DNA of 5,303 nucleotides from an uncultured Actinomycetes bacterium. GTDB taxonomy: Bacteria; Actinomycetota; Acidimicrobiia; Acidimicrobiales; Ilumatobacteraceae. Location: assembly GCA_937927625.1 (NCBI GenBank), contig CALBSD010000076.1:1-5303 (forward strand), written 5' to 3'. A program made the position numbers and the translations under genes. Below the pieces are notes generated by a model. It saw nothing but the letters and a program-made list of their open reading frames with translations. It was not told the DNA's origin and made no database searches. Position 1 is the stretch's first letter. Every line of letters starts with the position of its first letter. Of this stretch, positions 1 to 5,303 are shown one piece after another.

Positions 1-1346
1 GCCCACAAAATGCCATTCCACCAACCATGTGGCGATACGGAAGACGTCACCCAGGAGACTCCGTCCACCCAGGCCACAGGAAGAGCCAGTGACCATGAAA
101 CGAGGGGCACCAGAACGGGAACAGCTGAGGCCAGAAGTGCAACAGGAAGTCCGATTGTCATCACCAACCCCGCGACAGGAATAGCAAGCGGATTTGCGAC
201 AAGTGAAACGACTGGCACGAAACCGAAAACGAGAAGAGACACCGGCGCAGTGCCCAACTGCGCTGCCAATGTCGCCGCCAATACTCCTCTATTACCCATC
301 AAACGGCCGATACCCGCCGATGCCCACGCCAGACCGGCAGTTGCACCCACGCTGAGAGCGAAGCCAACACTCCACGCCAACATTGGATCGACAAAAAGCA
401 ACACCACAACGGCACGCGACAAAACGACACGCGCGTTCGCGGGAGATTTCAACAATGCGTTGCTTGCCACCATGGCCGCCATAAATGCAGCCCGCAATAC
501 CGAAGGCTCTGCACGTGTCAGCACAACAAACCAGACCAACAACAACATTGTGAGACACCACTTCATCCACTTGCTCCGGCGTTTCAGCAATGGCGCTGCG
601 ACTATCAATAGGTATGCAACATTTTGACCAGACACTGCGCAGAGATGCGACAAACCGCTGGACCGAAATCGTTGCAGCATCTCGGGTGATTGGTCTCGAT
701 CATCACCAATCACTAATCCAGTGAACAATGCGCGCTGACCCGGTGGCATCAGCCAGACGCCCCTCACCAGGGAACGTCGTATGCGATTCGCTGCTCTCAC
801 AAACATTGAACCTTCCGAGAATGTTTCCGATACAGACGACACATTCATTCGACCCACCACATGATTGATGCGATCGAAACGCGAATACAGCCCGTCGTTG
901 AGCGAGCACTCACCCACCACTCTGACTGATTCACCGACGAGTCTTTGCGCAAGTCGGCGCCCCGGCGAACCATACGCCAACACCTTGTATCTCTTGTGTT
1001 GCAGCTCTAACACCGTTGATGTTCCGAACGAACGAAAGGTGGGATCTGCACGTACCACAGCAACACCGCGACATTCGCCATCAAGAACGTGTGCAGGCTT
1101 GTGCCACGCAGTTGCTCCGTTAGTGAGGCCCACTAACAGCAAAGTAAAAAATATTGCGCCAAGCGAGAGATTATGAAAACGATGCAACAGAGCAACAACG
1201 ATGAGTAGAGCAAGTGCGAAGAGACGCAGAGATGCAGCGCGAGGAAACCACTCACCCATCCATACCGCCGTCCACAAAACGAGAGCTGCGAAGAGCCAGC
1301 GCATTGACGGGCCGAAGCGATGCACGTATCGCGTACCGCCACCCAC
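1..1346 (-). CDS. comEC: ComEC/Rec2-family DNA-uptake channel, 3' end outside window (partial)
   Basis: ComEC is the inner-membrane channel that carries single-stranded DNA into the cell during natural transformation. The minus-strand frame is open to the window edge and gives 448 codons. Residues 16-75 hold two to three hydrophobic helices. Residues 88-170 resemble the soluble N-terminal (DUF4131) domain. The Competence domain follows, with FRSSGLSHLCAVSGQNVA (227-244; family pattern GLSHL-AVSG-N/H-V), DPMLAWSVGFALSVGATAGL (320-339) and AAQLGTAPVSLLVFG (361-375) then SLVANPLAIP. The metallo-beta-lactamase-like domain, if present, lies beyond the left edge. The start is uncertain. I chose GTG at 1346 because AGGA lies 9 nt upstream and it avoids overlap with the divergent gene at 1360. 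ATG codons at 1304, 1436, 1457 and 1463 are in frame, and the longer forms would overlap that gene. No promoter was seen, so how it is transcribed apart from comEA is unclear. Family call is firm, start is not. Confidence 0.93.
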   Translation of the reverse strand, partial: MGGGTRYVHRFGPSMRWLFAALVLWTAVWMGEWFPRAASLRLFALALLIVVALLHRFHNLSLGAIFFTLLLVGLTNGATAWHKPAHVLDGECRGVAVVRADPTFRSFGTSTVLELQHKRYKVLAYGSPGRRLAQRLVGESVRVVGECSLNDGLYSRFDRINHVVGRMNVSSVSETFSEGSMFVRAANRIRRSLVRGVWLMPPGQRALFTGLVIGDDRDQSPEMLQRFRSSGLSHLCAVSGQNVAYLLIVAAPLLKRRSKWMKWCLTMLLLVWFVVLTRAEPSVLRAAFMAAMVASNALLKSPANARVVLSRAVVVLLFVDPMLAWSVGFALSVGATAGLAWASAGIGRLMGNRGVLAATLAAQLGTAPVSLLVFGFVPVVSLVANPLAIPVAGLVMTIGLPVALLASAVPVLVPLVSWSLALPVAWVDGVSWVTSSVSPHGWWNGILW

Positions 1347-1347
1347 G

Positions 1348-1353
1348 TACAGT
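1348..1353 (+). promoter_or_regulatory. candidate leaderless -10 box for the membrane-protein gene
   Basis: TACAGT fits the actinobacterial -10 pattern TANNNT and ends 6 nt before GTG 1360, so transcription would begin at or next to the start codon. No Shine-Dalgarno sequence lies before that GTG and no convincing -35 element was found. The box overlaps the proposed start region of comEC on the other strand. The start codon was chosen partly with this box, so the two are not independent evidence. Confidence 0.35.
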
Positions 1354-1359
1354 TGTCCT

Positions 1360-1806
1360 GTGAGCACCAACGCATCGTCAACTCGAGATTCGCGTTTGCT
1401 CCTCCCTGGCGGTGTCGCGGCCACACGTCGGTCCATTCGACGTCGCGGCGGGTTCATGGCCATCGGAGTTGCATCTGCACTCTGGCTCTCAGGCGTTGTG
1501 TTGTCGTGGTTTCTTCCGGGAACAATTGGCGGTGCGTTGTCGTTCATGACAATGGTGATGGCTCTTCCTGTGATGCCCGTACTTGGCATGCCTGCTGCTG
1601 GTGGCGGTCAGCGACTTCTTGTCGCAATCGCGATCAGTGCAGTGATTTGGTGGTTCATCGGTCAGGCTGTGGCCGCACGTGTCAGCAAACGACCCGTTGT
1701 GGGATGGCGTGAATGGACACGTGAATTTGTTGTCCTTGGTCTTGGCTTATGGATTGGTGCAGCAGGCGCACTCATCGTTGGCGCTCTCGCACTCGGCGCG
1801 TTCTAA
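1360..1806 (+). CDS. small four-helix membrane protein of unknown function
   Basis: I do not recognise this family. The 148-residue product has a hydrophilic, Arg-rich N-terminus (RRSIRRRGG, residues 23-31) followed by about four hydrophobic segments: roughly 33-51, 57-77, 86-106 and 123-146. A charged loop at 107-122 carries RVSKRPVVGWREWTRE. Arginines before helix 1 fit an N-terminus inside the cell by the positive-inside rule. No signal peptide cleavage site, catalytic motif or cysteine is visible. I chose GTG 1360 because TACAGT lies exactly 6 nt before it, the leaderless arrangement also seen at 3244 and 3274. ATG 1456 (116 residues) is the conservative alternative, and ATG 1201 is in frame but its first part is antisense to comEC. 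The gene sits between comEC and comEA on the opposite strand, and its TAA overlaps the comEA stop by 4 bases. Location suggests a link to DNA uptake, but nothing in the protein proves it. Confidence 0.72.
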   Translation: MSTNASSTRDSRLLLPGGVAATRRSIRRRGGFMAIGVASALWLSGVVLSWFLPGTIGGALSFMTMVMALPVMPVLGMPAAGGGQRLLVAIAISAVIWWFIGQAVAARVSKRPVVGWREWTREFVVLGLGLWIGAAGALIVGALALGAF

Positions 1807-2498
1807 CCCACCGTTACTTCATCGCGCATTGCGGCAAGTTTTGATGGTCCGATTCCGGGCACATTGAGCAAGTCCTCCACTTTCGTAAATGAACCTCTCT
1901 TTGTGCGATACGAGATGATTGCTTTCGCTGTACTGGGACCAACTCCGGTGAGCGCATCCAATTCGGTTGCAGTAGCCGTATTGAGGTTGACCAGTTTCGA
2001 TGATGGCGTGCTACTTGGTGCACCCGAACCTGCAGGAAGAGTTGTCGAGCTATTGCGATGTGGACGGAGCCGTGGCGCGACAGTGATTCGAGGTCGTGAC
2101 ACTTTCTTTAGCGGCACATAGACCTGTTCAGTATCCACAATGGTTTGCGCAAGATTGATGGATTCCAGATCTGCATTGCGCAAAGCACCACCCGCTGCAG
2201 AAATTGCATCGACGACTCGTGCTGACGACGACAGTTGATACACACCGGGAGATTCCACAGCACCTGCAACATGCACTTTTACTTGGGCGGGCGGCAGGGA
2301 CACATGGGGCTGAGTAGACACTGTCGTCACAAGTGGAACGTATGAATCAATGGGGACAGGTGATGGTTTCAGAATGAACCACGCAACCCCTGCAAGAACG
2401 AGAGCGGTTGCACCGCCAGTCATCAGCCGACGAGGACCAATAAATGCGATCCAATGGCGGATGCGCTGCAACACCTTTTCAATGTCGATGTTTTCCAT
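1803..2498 (-). CDS. comEA: ComEA-like DNA receptor (TM anchor + SLBB + helix-hairpin-helix)
   Basis: ComEA binds incoming double-stranded DNA at the outer face of the membrane and hands it to ComEC. The 231-residue protein has the full layout. A short cytoplasmic N-terminus is followed by one membrane helix (about 27-43). An SLBB domain spans about 72-130, with VHVAGAVESPGVY at 75-87 and a VDAISAAGG turn at 96-104. A Ser/Thr/Pro-rich linker covers 131-168. The C-terminal helix-hairpin-helix domain opens with NLNTATATELDALTGVG (171-187) and has hairpins GVGPSTAKAI (185-194) and GIGPSKLAAM (215-224), the usual DNA-backbone-binding glycines. Length and order match intact family members. ATG 2498 is preceded by only a weak GGGG, 3 nt away. 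The gene lies 41 bp after the thioredoxin gene on the same strand and is probably co-transcribed with it. Its TAG overlaps the stop of the convergent membrane-protein gene. Confidence 0.95.
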   Translation of the reverse strand: MENIDIEKVLQRIRHWIAFIGPRRLMTGGATALVLAGVAWFILKPSPVPIDSYVPLVTTVSTQPHVSLPPAQVKVHVAGAVESPGVYQLSSSARVVDAISAAGGALRNADLESINLAQTIVDTEQVYVPLKKVSRPRITVAPRLRPHRNSSTTLPAGSGAPSSTPSSKLVNLNTATATELDALTGVGPSTAKAIISYRTKRGSFTKVEDLLNVPGIGPSKLAAMRDEVTVG

Positions 2499-2505
2499 AG
2501 CCCCA

Positions 2506-2519
2506 TGTGCGCGTGCACA
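2506..2519. repeat. 14-bp inverted repeat between thioredoxin gene and comEA
   Basis: TGTGC-GCGT-GCACA is a perfect 5-bp inverted repeat with a 4-base loop, 7 bp before the comEA start on the minus strand. It has no following T-run, so it does not look like an intrinsic terminator. It could be a small hairpin affecting comEA translation, a weak operator, or chance. A 5-bp stem is short and the call is tentative. Confidence 0.25.
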
Positions 2520-2539
2520 GTGAAGAAACGGCAGATGGA

Positions 2540-3244
2540 TTAGAACAAACGTGCGGTGAGTTGCTTGCGATACTTCGCAGTGCGCGGATCTTCCGCACCC
2601 ATTGTCTGCAAGATGTCGAGATACTCCTGACGAGCGGTCTCATCATCCTTCACTCGTTCTAAGAGCGATGTGAGCTGTTCATCCAAGTCGTCAACAGGGT
2701 TTATAGAAAGTCGCGCAGCTGCAGCAATGCGCCGAACTCTCGCGGTTTCGGGCAAACGAGCCAGAAGCGAGAGTGCTTCTTCAGCGCCACCGGTACGCAC
2801 AAGGAATTCAGCAAGCGAACACACGGCATCTTCATTGCCGGGCACCAACGCCACAGCATCACGCAAGGACTCTTCGCTGCCTTGCTGCAGCAATTCCAAA
2901 ACGCGCACTTGAGTGGGATCAGGCAAAAGAGACGTGATCAAGTTCTGAATCATGTGTTCTGGCTGTGCGCCGGTGAATGCATCGAGTGGTTGACCGTCTT
3001 TGAAGATGACCACTGTCGGGACAGATTGAATACCGAATGCTTGCATGAGCCCAGGGTTTTCATCGATATTGACCTTGGCGAGCACCACTTGACCACCTGT
3101 TGCATCGGTGGCCTTTTCCAACATGGGCGTGAGGGTCTTGCAGGGGCCACACCATGGCGCCCAGAAATCCACCAGGACGGGTGCGGACTTCGACTTCTCG
3201 ACAACATCGGTCTGAAAACTGGCGTCGGTGACGTCTACTGCCAT
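2540..3244 (-). CDS. cnoX: CnoX/YbbN-like thioredoxin with C-terminal TPR-like helical domain
   Basis: The 234-residue cytoplasmic protein starts with a complete thioredoxin fold (about 1-108). It has the active site WCGPC at 31-35 (Cys32, Cys35), the preceding VLVDFWAP strand (23-30), and the cis-proline loop SVPTVVIF at 74-81 (Pro76). Residues about 112-234 are helical and match the tail of YbbN/CnoX proteins, ending in a TARQEYLDILQTMGAEDP segment and KYRKQL. E. coli CnoX is a chaperone-linked holdase that protects proteins during oxidative (bleach) stress and passes them to GroEL and DnaK. The E. coli protein has lost the CXXC pair, whereas this one keeps it, so it may act as both reductase and co-chaperone (inference). 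No signal peptide is visible. ATG 3244 has no Shine-Dalgarno sequence but has TATCGT 6 nt upstream, so it is probably leaderless. comEA follows 41 bp downstream, probably in the same transcript. Confidence 0.93.
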   Translation of the reverse strand: MAVDVTDASFQTDVVEKSKSAPVLVDFWAPWCGPCKTLTPMLEKATDATGGQVVLAKVNIDENPGLMQAFGIQSVPTVVIFKDGQPLDAFTGAQPEHMIQNLITSLLPDPTQVRVLELLQQGSEESLRDAVALVPGNEDAVCSLAEFLVRTGGAEEALSLLARLPETARVRRIAAAARLSINPVDDLDEQLTSLLERVKDDETARQEYLDILQTMGAEDPRTAKYRKQLTARLF

Positions 3245-3266
3245 GAGGGCACGATACAGGTAGTTT
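3238..3266 (+). promoter_or_regulatory. candidate leaderless promoter for the kinase-PAC2-oxidoreductase operon
   Basis: TAGTTT (3261-3266) fits the TANNNT -10 pattern and ends 7 nt before GTG 3274. CTGCCA at 3238-3243 matches TTGACA at four of six positions with a 17-bp spacer. It overlaps the start codon of the divergent thioredoxin gene. AGAGG at 3268-3272 is only 1 nt from the GTG, too close to work as a ribosome binding site, which supports a leaderless reading. Confidence 0.55.
3251..3256 (-). promoter_or_regulatory. candidate leaderless -10 box for the thioredoxin gene
   Basis: Read on the minus strand this is TATCGT, fitting TANNNT, and it ends 6 nt (GCCCTC) before ATG 3244. That spacing places the transcription start at the start codon. 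No convincing -35 element was found at 16-18 bp upstream, where the sequence is already the beginning of the divergent kinase gene. Confidence 0.55.
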
Positions 3267-3273
3267 CAGAGGC

Positions 3274-4305
3274 GTGACTCTTCCTCATGGCATCAGCGAC
3301 AAGGTCGAAAGTTGGCTTGAGGCCAACATCCCCGGAGCCACTGCTCCATTTGCGTACACGCAAATTGCAGGCGGACATTCAAACCTCACCTTCAAAGTGG
3401 ATGATGCAGCAGGACACTCCTATGTATTGCGTCGCCCACCATTGGGCCATCGTCTTGCCAGCGCACATGACATGTCGCGCGAGCATCGCATCATCGCTGG
3501 GCTGGCCGGCAGCAATGTTCCTGTCGCCCCTGCTCTTGGTCTTTGCACAGACGAAACTGTCAATGAGGCACCGTTCTATGTGATGTCTTTTGTTGACGGA
3601 TACGTCGTGCGTGAGAAGTCGCTTGCTGAATCACTTCTCGGTGTAGACGGATGTCGTCGAGCAAGTGAATCCATCGTTGACACAATGGCCGCCATTCATG
3701 CCGTTGACTTAAAGGCCGCTGGTCTTGATGATCTGGGTCGTCATGAGGGCTACATCGCACGTCAGCTCAAGCGCTGGCACGGCAATATTTTGGAACAGCG
3801 AACACGCGATCTTCCTCTCGTGGATCAGGTGTACGAAGGTCTATTGGCTCGTATCCCCGAACAAGGCGCTGCAACGTTGGTGCATGGCGATTACCGCCTT
3901 GATAACTGCATGGTTGACGCACAAGGAAACGTGATTGCGGTTCTCGACTGGGAAATCTGCACACTCGGTGATCCCATGGCAGACCTTGGTTTGCTCATGG
4001 TGTACTGGACTGGCCCCGATGACGAAGCAAGTGCTTGGTCGAACAGCGTGAACACTGCACCAGGGTTCCTGAACCGTGCTGACCTTGCTACTCGTTATGC
4101 GGAAGTATCCGGGCGCGACATCTCGCAACTCGACTTCTACGTTGCATTTGCCTACTGGAAGCTCGCATGCATTCTTGAAGGTGTGTATGCGCGTTACTTG
4201 GGTGGAGCAATGGGACAAAAAGATCCAGCAGAGCTTGAACCTTTCCGTCTACAAGTAGAGGGCGCCTCTCAAAAGGCCGCGGCCACACTCGAGCGATTGA
4301 AATGA
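3274..4305 (+). CDS. ACAD10/11-like phosphotransferase (aminoglycoside phosphotransferase fold)
   Basis: This 343-residue protein belongs to the APH/choline-kinase fold family (PF01636) and resembles the kinase-like domain of ACAD10/ACAD11. Visible elements are the nucleotide-binding loop IAGGHSNLTFKV (31-42), the strand YVLRRPPLGH (50-59), SAHDMSREHR (63-72), the hinge-like FYVMSFVDGYVV (101-112), the catalytic loop HGDYRLDN (204-211; Asp206, Asn211) and the metal-binding DWE (225-227), followed by LGDPMADLG (231-239). The catalytic residues are all present. The beta-3 position usually held by Lys in kinases reads LRR, which is common in this subfamily. Proteins of this group probably phosphorylate small hydroxylated molecules, possibly hydroxy-acyl-CoA intermediates, rather than antibiotics. 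It should not be read as a resistance gene. GTG 3274 is the only plausible start nearby. The stop overlaps the next gene start (ATGA), so the two are probably translationally coupled. Confidence 0.88.
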   Translation: MTLPHGISDKVESWLEANIPGATAPFAYTQIAGGHSNLTFKVDDAAGHSYVLRRPPLGHRLASAHDMSREHRIIAGLAGSNVPVAPALGLCTDETVNEAPFYVMSFVDGYVVREKSLAESLLGVDGCRRASESIVDTMAAIHAVDLKAAGLDDLGRHEGYIARQLKRWHGNILEQRTRDLPLVDQVYEGLLARIPEQGAATLVHGDYRLDNCMVDAQGNVIAVLDWEICTLGDPMADLGLLMVYWTGPDDEASAWSNSVNTAPGFLNRADLATRYAEVSGRDISQLDFYVAFAYWKLACILEGVYARYLGGAMGQKDPAELEPFRLQVEGASQKAAATLERLK

Positions 4306-5198
4306 GCACCAACGGACTCCCCTTCACCGTCAAAGGCACACTGCCCGACCTCAAAGACCCAACATTGATTGTGATGTTGAGTGGGTGGATTGACGCAAGC
4401 GGTGCAGCCTCTTCAGCGATGTCACACATCATCACTGAATCCGCTGCACGATCACTGATCGAATTTGATGCAGACACGTTTATTGATTTCCGCGCACGTC
4501 GTCCGTTCATGGAACTTCGCGAAGGCGTGAATACTCGTATTGTATGGAACCTTCCCGAACTGCAGGTTGGTACCGACGACAACGAACGAGATGTTTTGCT
4601 GCTCACTGGTCCGGAACCCGACATCGCATGGAATGCATTCGCCGAAGCCGTTGCCGGCCTTGCCAAACAGCTCAACGTTTCAAAGTGCATCGGTTTGGGT
4701 GCATATCCATTCGGCGCACCCCACACGCGGTCCGTCGGACTCACGGCAACTTCGCCGGACCCCTCCATCATTGACCGACTCACGTTGTCGAAGAACTCTC
4801 TCGATGCCCCCGCTGGTGTTGAAGCAATTATCGAACACGCCATGCATCGCATAGGCATTCCTGCCTTCTGTTTATGGGCACAGATTCCTCATTACGTCTC
4901 GTCCATGGCCTATCCCGCAGCCAGCGCAGCCCTCATCGATGCTCTCTGCCTAGAGACAGGCCTGTCCTACGACACAGCGTCTCTTCGCCAAGAGGCGGTG
5001 GTGCAGCGCGAGCGCCTGGACCAGCTGGTGAACAACAACCCCGACCATGCCGAGATGCTGGGCAAGTTAGAAGAGGCGTACGACGCGCTCCATGGGGTAG
5101 GTTCAGGTGAACAAGACTCACCTCTCGAGATACCGAGCGTGGAAGACTTGGCAGCAGAAGTCGAGCAGTTCCTGCGCGACCAACAACCCGGAGGGTGA
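4302..5198 (+). CDS. PAC2-family protein (proteasome-assembly-chaperone-like)
   Basis: The 298-residue protein shows PAC2-family (PF09754) features typical of actinobacterial members. These are an early strand and turn TLIVMLSGWIDASGAASSAM (21-40), the conserved DTFIDFRARRP (58-68), a WNLPELQV strand (82-89), LLLTGPEPDIAW (99-110), the glycine-rich turn IGLGAYPFGAPHTR (130-143), and WAQIPHYVS (192-200) followed by PAASAALI (205-212). The C-terminal part (about 225-292) is charged and helical, ending in EDLAAEVEQFLRDQ (281-294). Eukaryotic PAC2 helps assemble 20S proteasomes. The role of bacterial members is not settled, and some actinobacterial ones occur away from proteasome genes, as here. 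ATG 4302 overlaps the kinase stop by 4 bases, a typical coupled start. The oxidoreductase gene begins one base after its TGA. Family membership is firm; function is unknown. Confidence 0.9.
   Translation: MSTNGLPFTVKGTLPDLKDPTLIVMLSGWIDASGAASSAMSHIITESAARSLIEFDADTFIDFRARRPFMELREGVNTRIVWNLPELQVGTDDNERDVLLLTGPEPDIAWNAFAEAVAGLAKQLNVSKCIGLGAYPFGAPHTRSVGLTATSPDPSIIDRLTLSKNSLDAPAGVEAIIEHAMHRIGIPAFCLWAQIPHYVSSMAYPAASAALIDALCLETGLSYDTASLRQEAVVQRERLDQLVNNNPDHAEMLGKLEEAYDALHGVGSGEQDSPLEIPSVEDLAAEVEQFLRDQQPGG
5190..5195 (+). promoter_or_regulatory. strong Shine-Dalgarno sequence for the oxidoreductase gene
   Basis: GGAGGG lies 4 nt before ATG 5200, inside the last codons of the PAC2 gene. It fixes the start of the downstream gene and contrasts with the first gene of this operon, which has no usable ribosome binding site. 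Confidence 0.75.
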
Positions 5199-5199
5199 C

Positions 5200-5303
5200 A
5201 TGAAAGTAGACGGCGGACTCGGATCGGACCTCTCGAAGGTTCCACAATCAGCCAAGGAACTTGAATCGGCTGGATACGCCGGTGCGTGGACAGCAGAAAC
5301 TGC
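5200..5303 (+). CDS. F420-dependent LLM-class oxidoreductase, MSMEG_2256-like, N-terminus only (partial)
   Basis: Only 34 complete codons lie in the window; the gene runs off the right edge. The opening MKVDGGLGSDLSKVP (1-15), followed by AKELESAGYAGAWTAET (18-34), matches the N-terminus of the luciferase-like TIGR03617 (MSMEG_2256) subfamily. In this pattern the first beta strand is followed by a helix and a GYxGxWTxE turn. Such enzymes use reduced cofactor F420 as hydride donor on mostly unidentified substrates, and they are common in mycobacteria and Acidimicrobiia. The start is supported by GGAGGG 4 nt upstream and by the one-base gap after the PAC2 stop. It is the third gene of a tight operon with the kinase and PAC2 genes. 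The subfamily call rests on a short stretch recalled from family knowledge. Confidence 0.82.
   Translation, partial: MKVDGGLGSDLSKVPQSAKELESAGYAGAWTAET

Noticed and set aside
10..627. Plus-strand open frame of 205 residues, very rich in Thr, Ala and Asn
   Set aside because: It is antisense to the clear comEC frame, has no domain-like pattern, and its composition is what the reverse of hydrophobic coding sequence produces.
1320..1712. Plus-strand frame of 130 residues rich in Cys, Arg and His
   Set aside because: It overlaps the better-supported membrane-protein frame, shows no helices or motif, and its composition is typical of an out-of-frame reading.
2882..3277. Plus-strand open frame of 131 residues opposite the thioredoxin gene
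   Set aside because: It is a shadow of the thioredoxin gene; the WCGPC-containing frame on the minus strand explains the region.
3274..4305. Reading the phosphotransferase as an aminoglycoside-resistance gene
   Set aside because: The APH fold is shared by many small-molecule kinases; the LRRPP and SAHDMSRE features and the F420-enzyme neighbour fit the ACAD10/11-like metabolic group.
4088..4858. Minus-strand open frame of 256 residues
   Set aside because: It lies antisense to the kinase and PAC2 genes, whose motifs are unambiguous; its own translation shows no recognisable motif.
5142..5198. Pup-like tail on the PAC2 protein (EDLAAEVEQFLRDQ ending in Gly-Gly)
   Set aside because: Pup needs a terminal Gln or Glu after Gly-Gly for ligation and this protein stops at Gly-Gly; acidic helical ends with an E-x-F-L-R pattern are, from memory, usual for actinobacterial PAC2 proteins.

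Overview
The window looks like chromosomal DNA from an actinobacterium, most likely of the class Acidimicrobiia (an Ilumatobacter-like, possibly aquatic lineage). The pointers are a PAC2-family protein, the N-terminus of an F420-dependent luciferase-like oxidoreductase of the MSMEG_2256/TIGR03617 type, an ACAD10/11-like aminoglycoside-phosphotransferase-fold protein, and several apparently leaderless genes with a TANNNT box just before the start codon. By eye the base composition is moderate, a little over half G+C, which would be low for a soil actinobacterium. Spacing is very tight, suggesting a compact genome. The lineage call is inference from gene content; no marker gene is present.

Left part (about 1-2540): a competence / DNA-uptake region. 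On the minus strand, comEC (DNA-translocation channel) runs off the left edge, so its C-terminal part is missing. comEA (membrane-anchored DNA receptor with SLBB and helix-hairpin-helix domains) lies upstream of it on the same strand. The two are not adjacent: a small four-helix membrane protein of unknown function is encoded between them on the plus strand. It is head-to-head with comEC and overlaps comEA tail-to-tail by 4 bases.

Centre (2540-3273): upstream of comEA and in the same direction is a CnoX/YbbN-like thioredoxin with a helical, TPR-like C-terminal part. A 29-bp divergent gap follows, holding back-to-back leaderless promoter candidates.

Right part (3274-5303): a plus-strand operon of three genes with almost no spacing. 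They are an ACAD10/11-like APH-fold kinase, a PAC2-family protein starting inside the stop codon of the kinase gene (ATGA), and the beginning of the F420-dependent oxidoreductase after a strong GGAGGG ribosome binding site. Kinase and oxidoreductase together hint at catabolism of lipid-derived or hydroxy-acyl substrates, but that is inference.

I found no RNA genes, CRISPR arrays, insertion sequences or convincing terminators. No stretch over 300 bases lacks a gene. The least-described element is the unnamed membrane protein between comEA and comEC.
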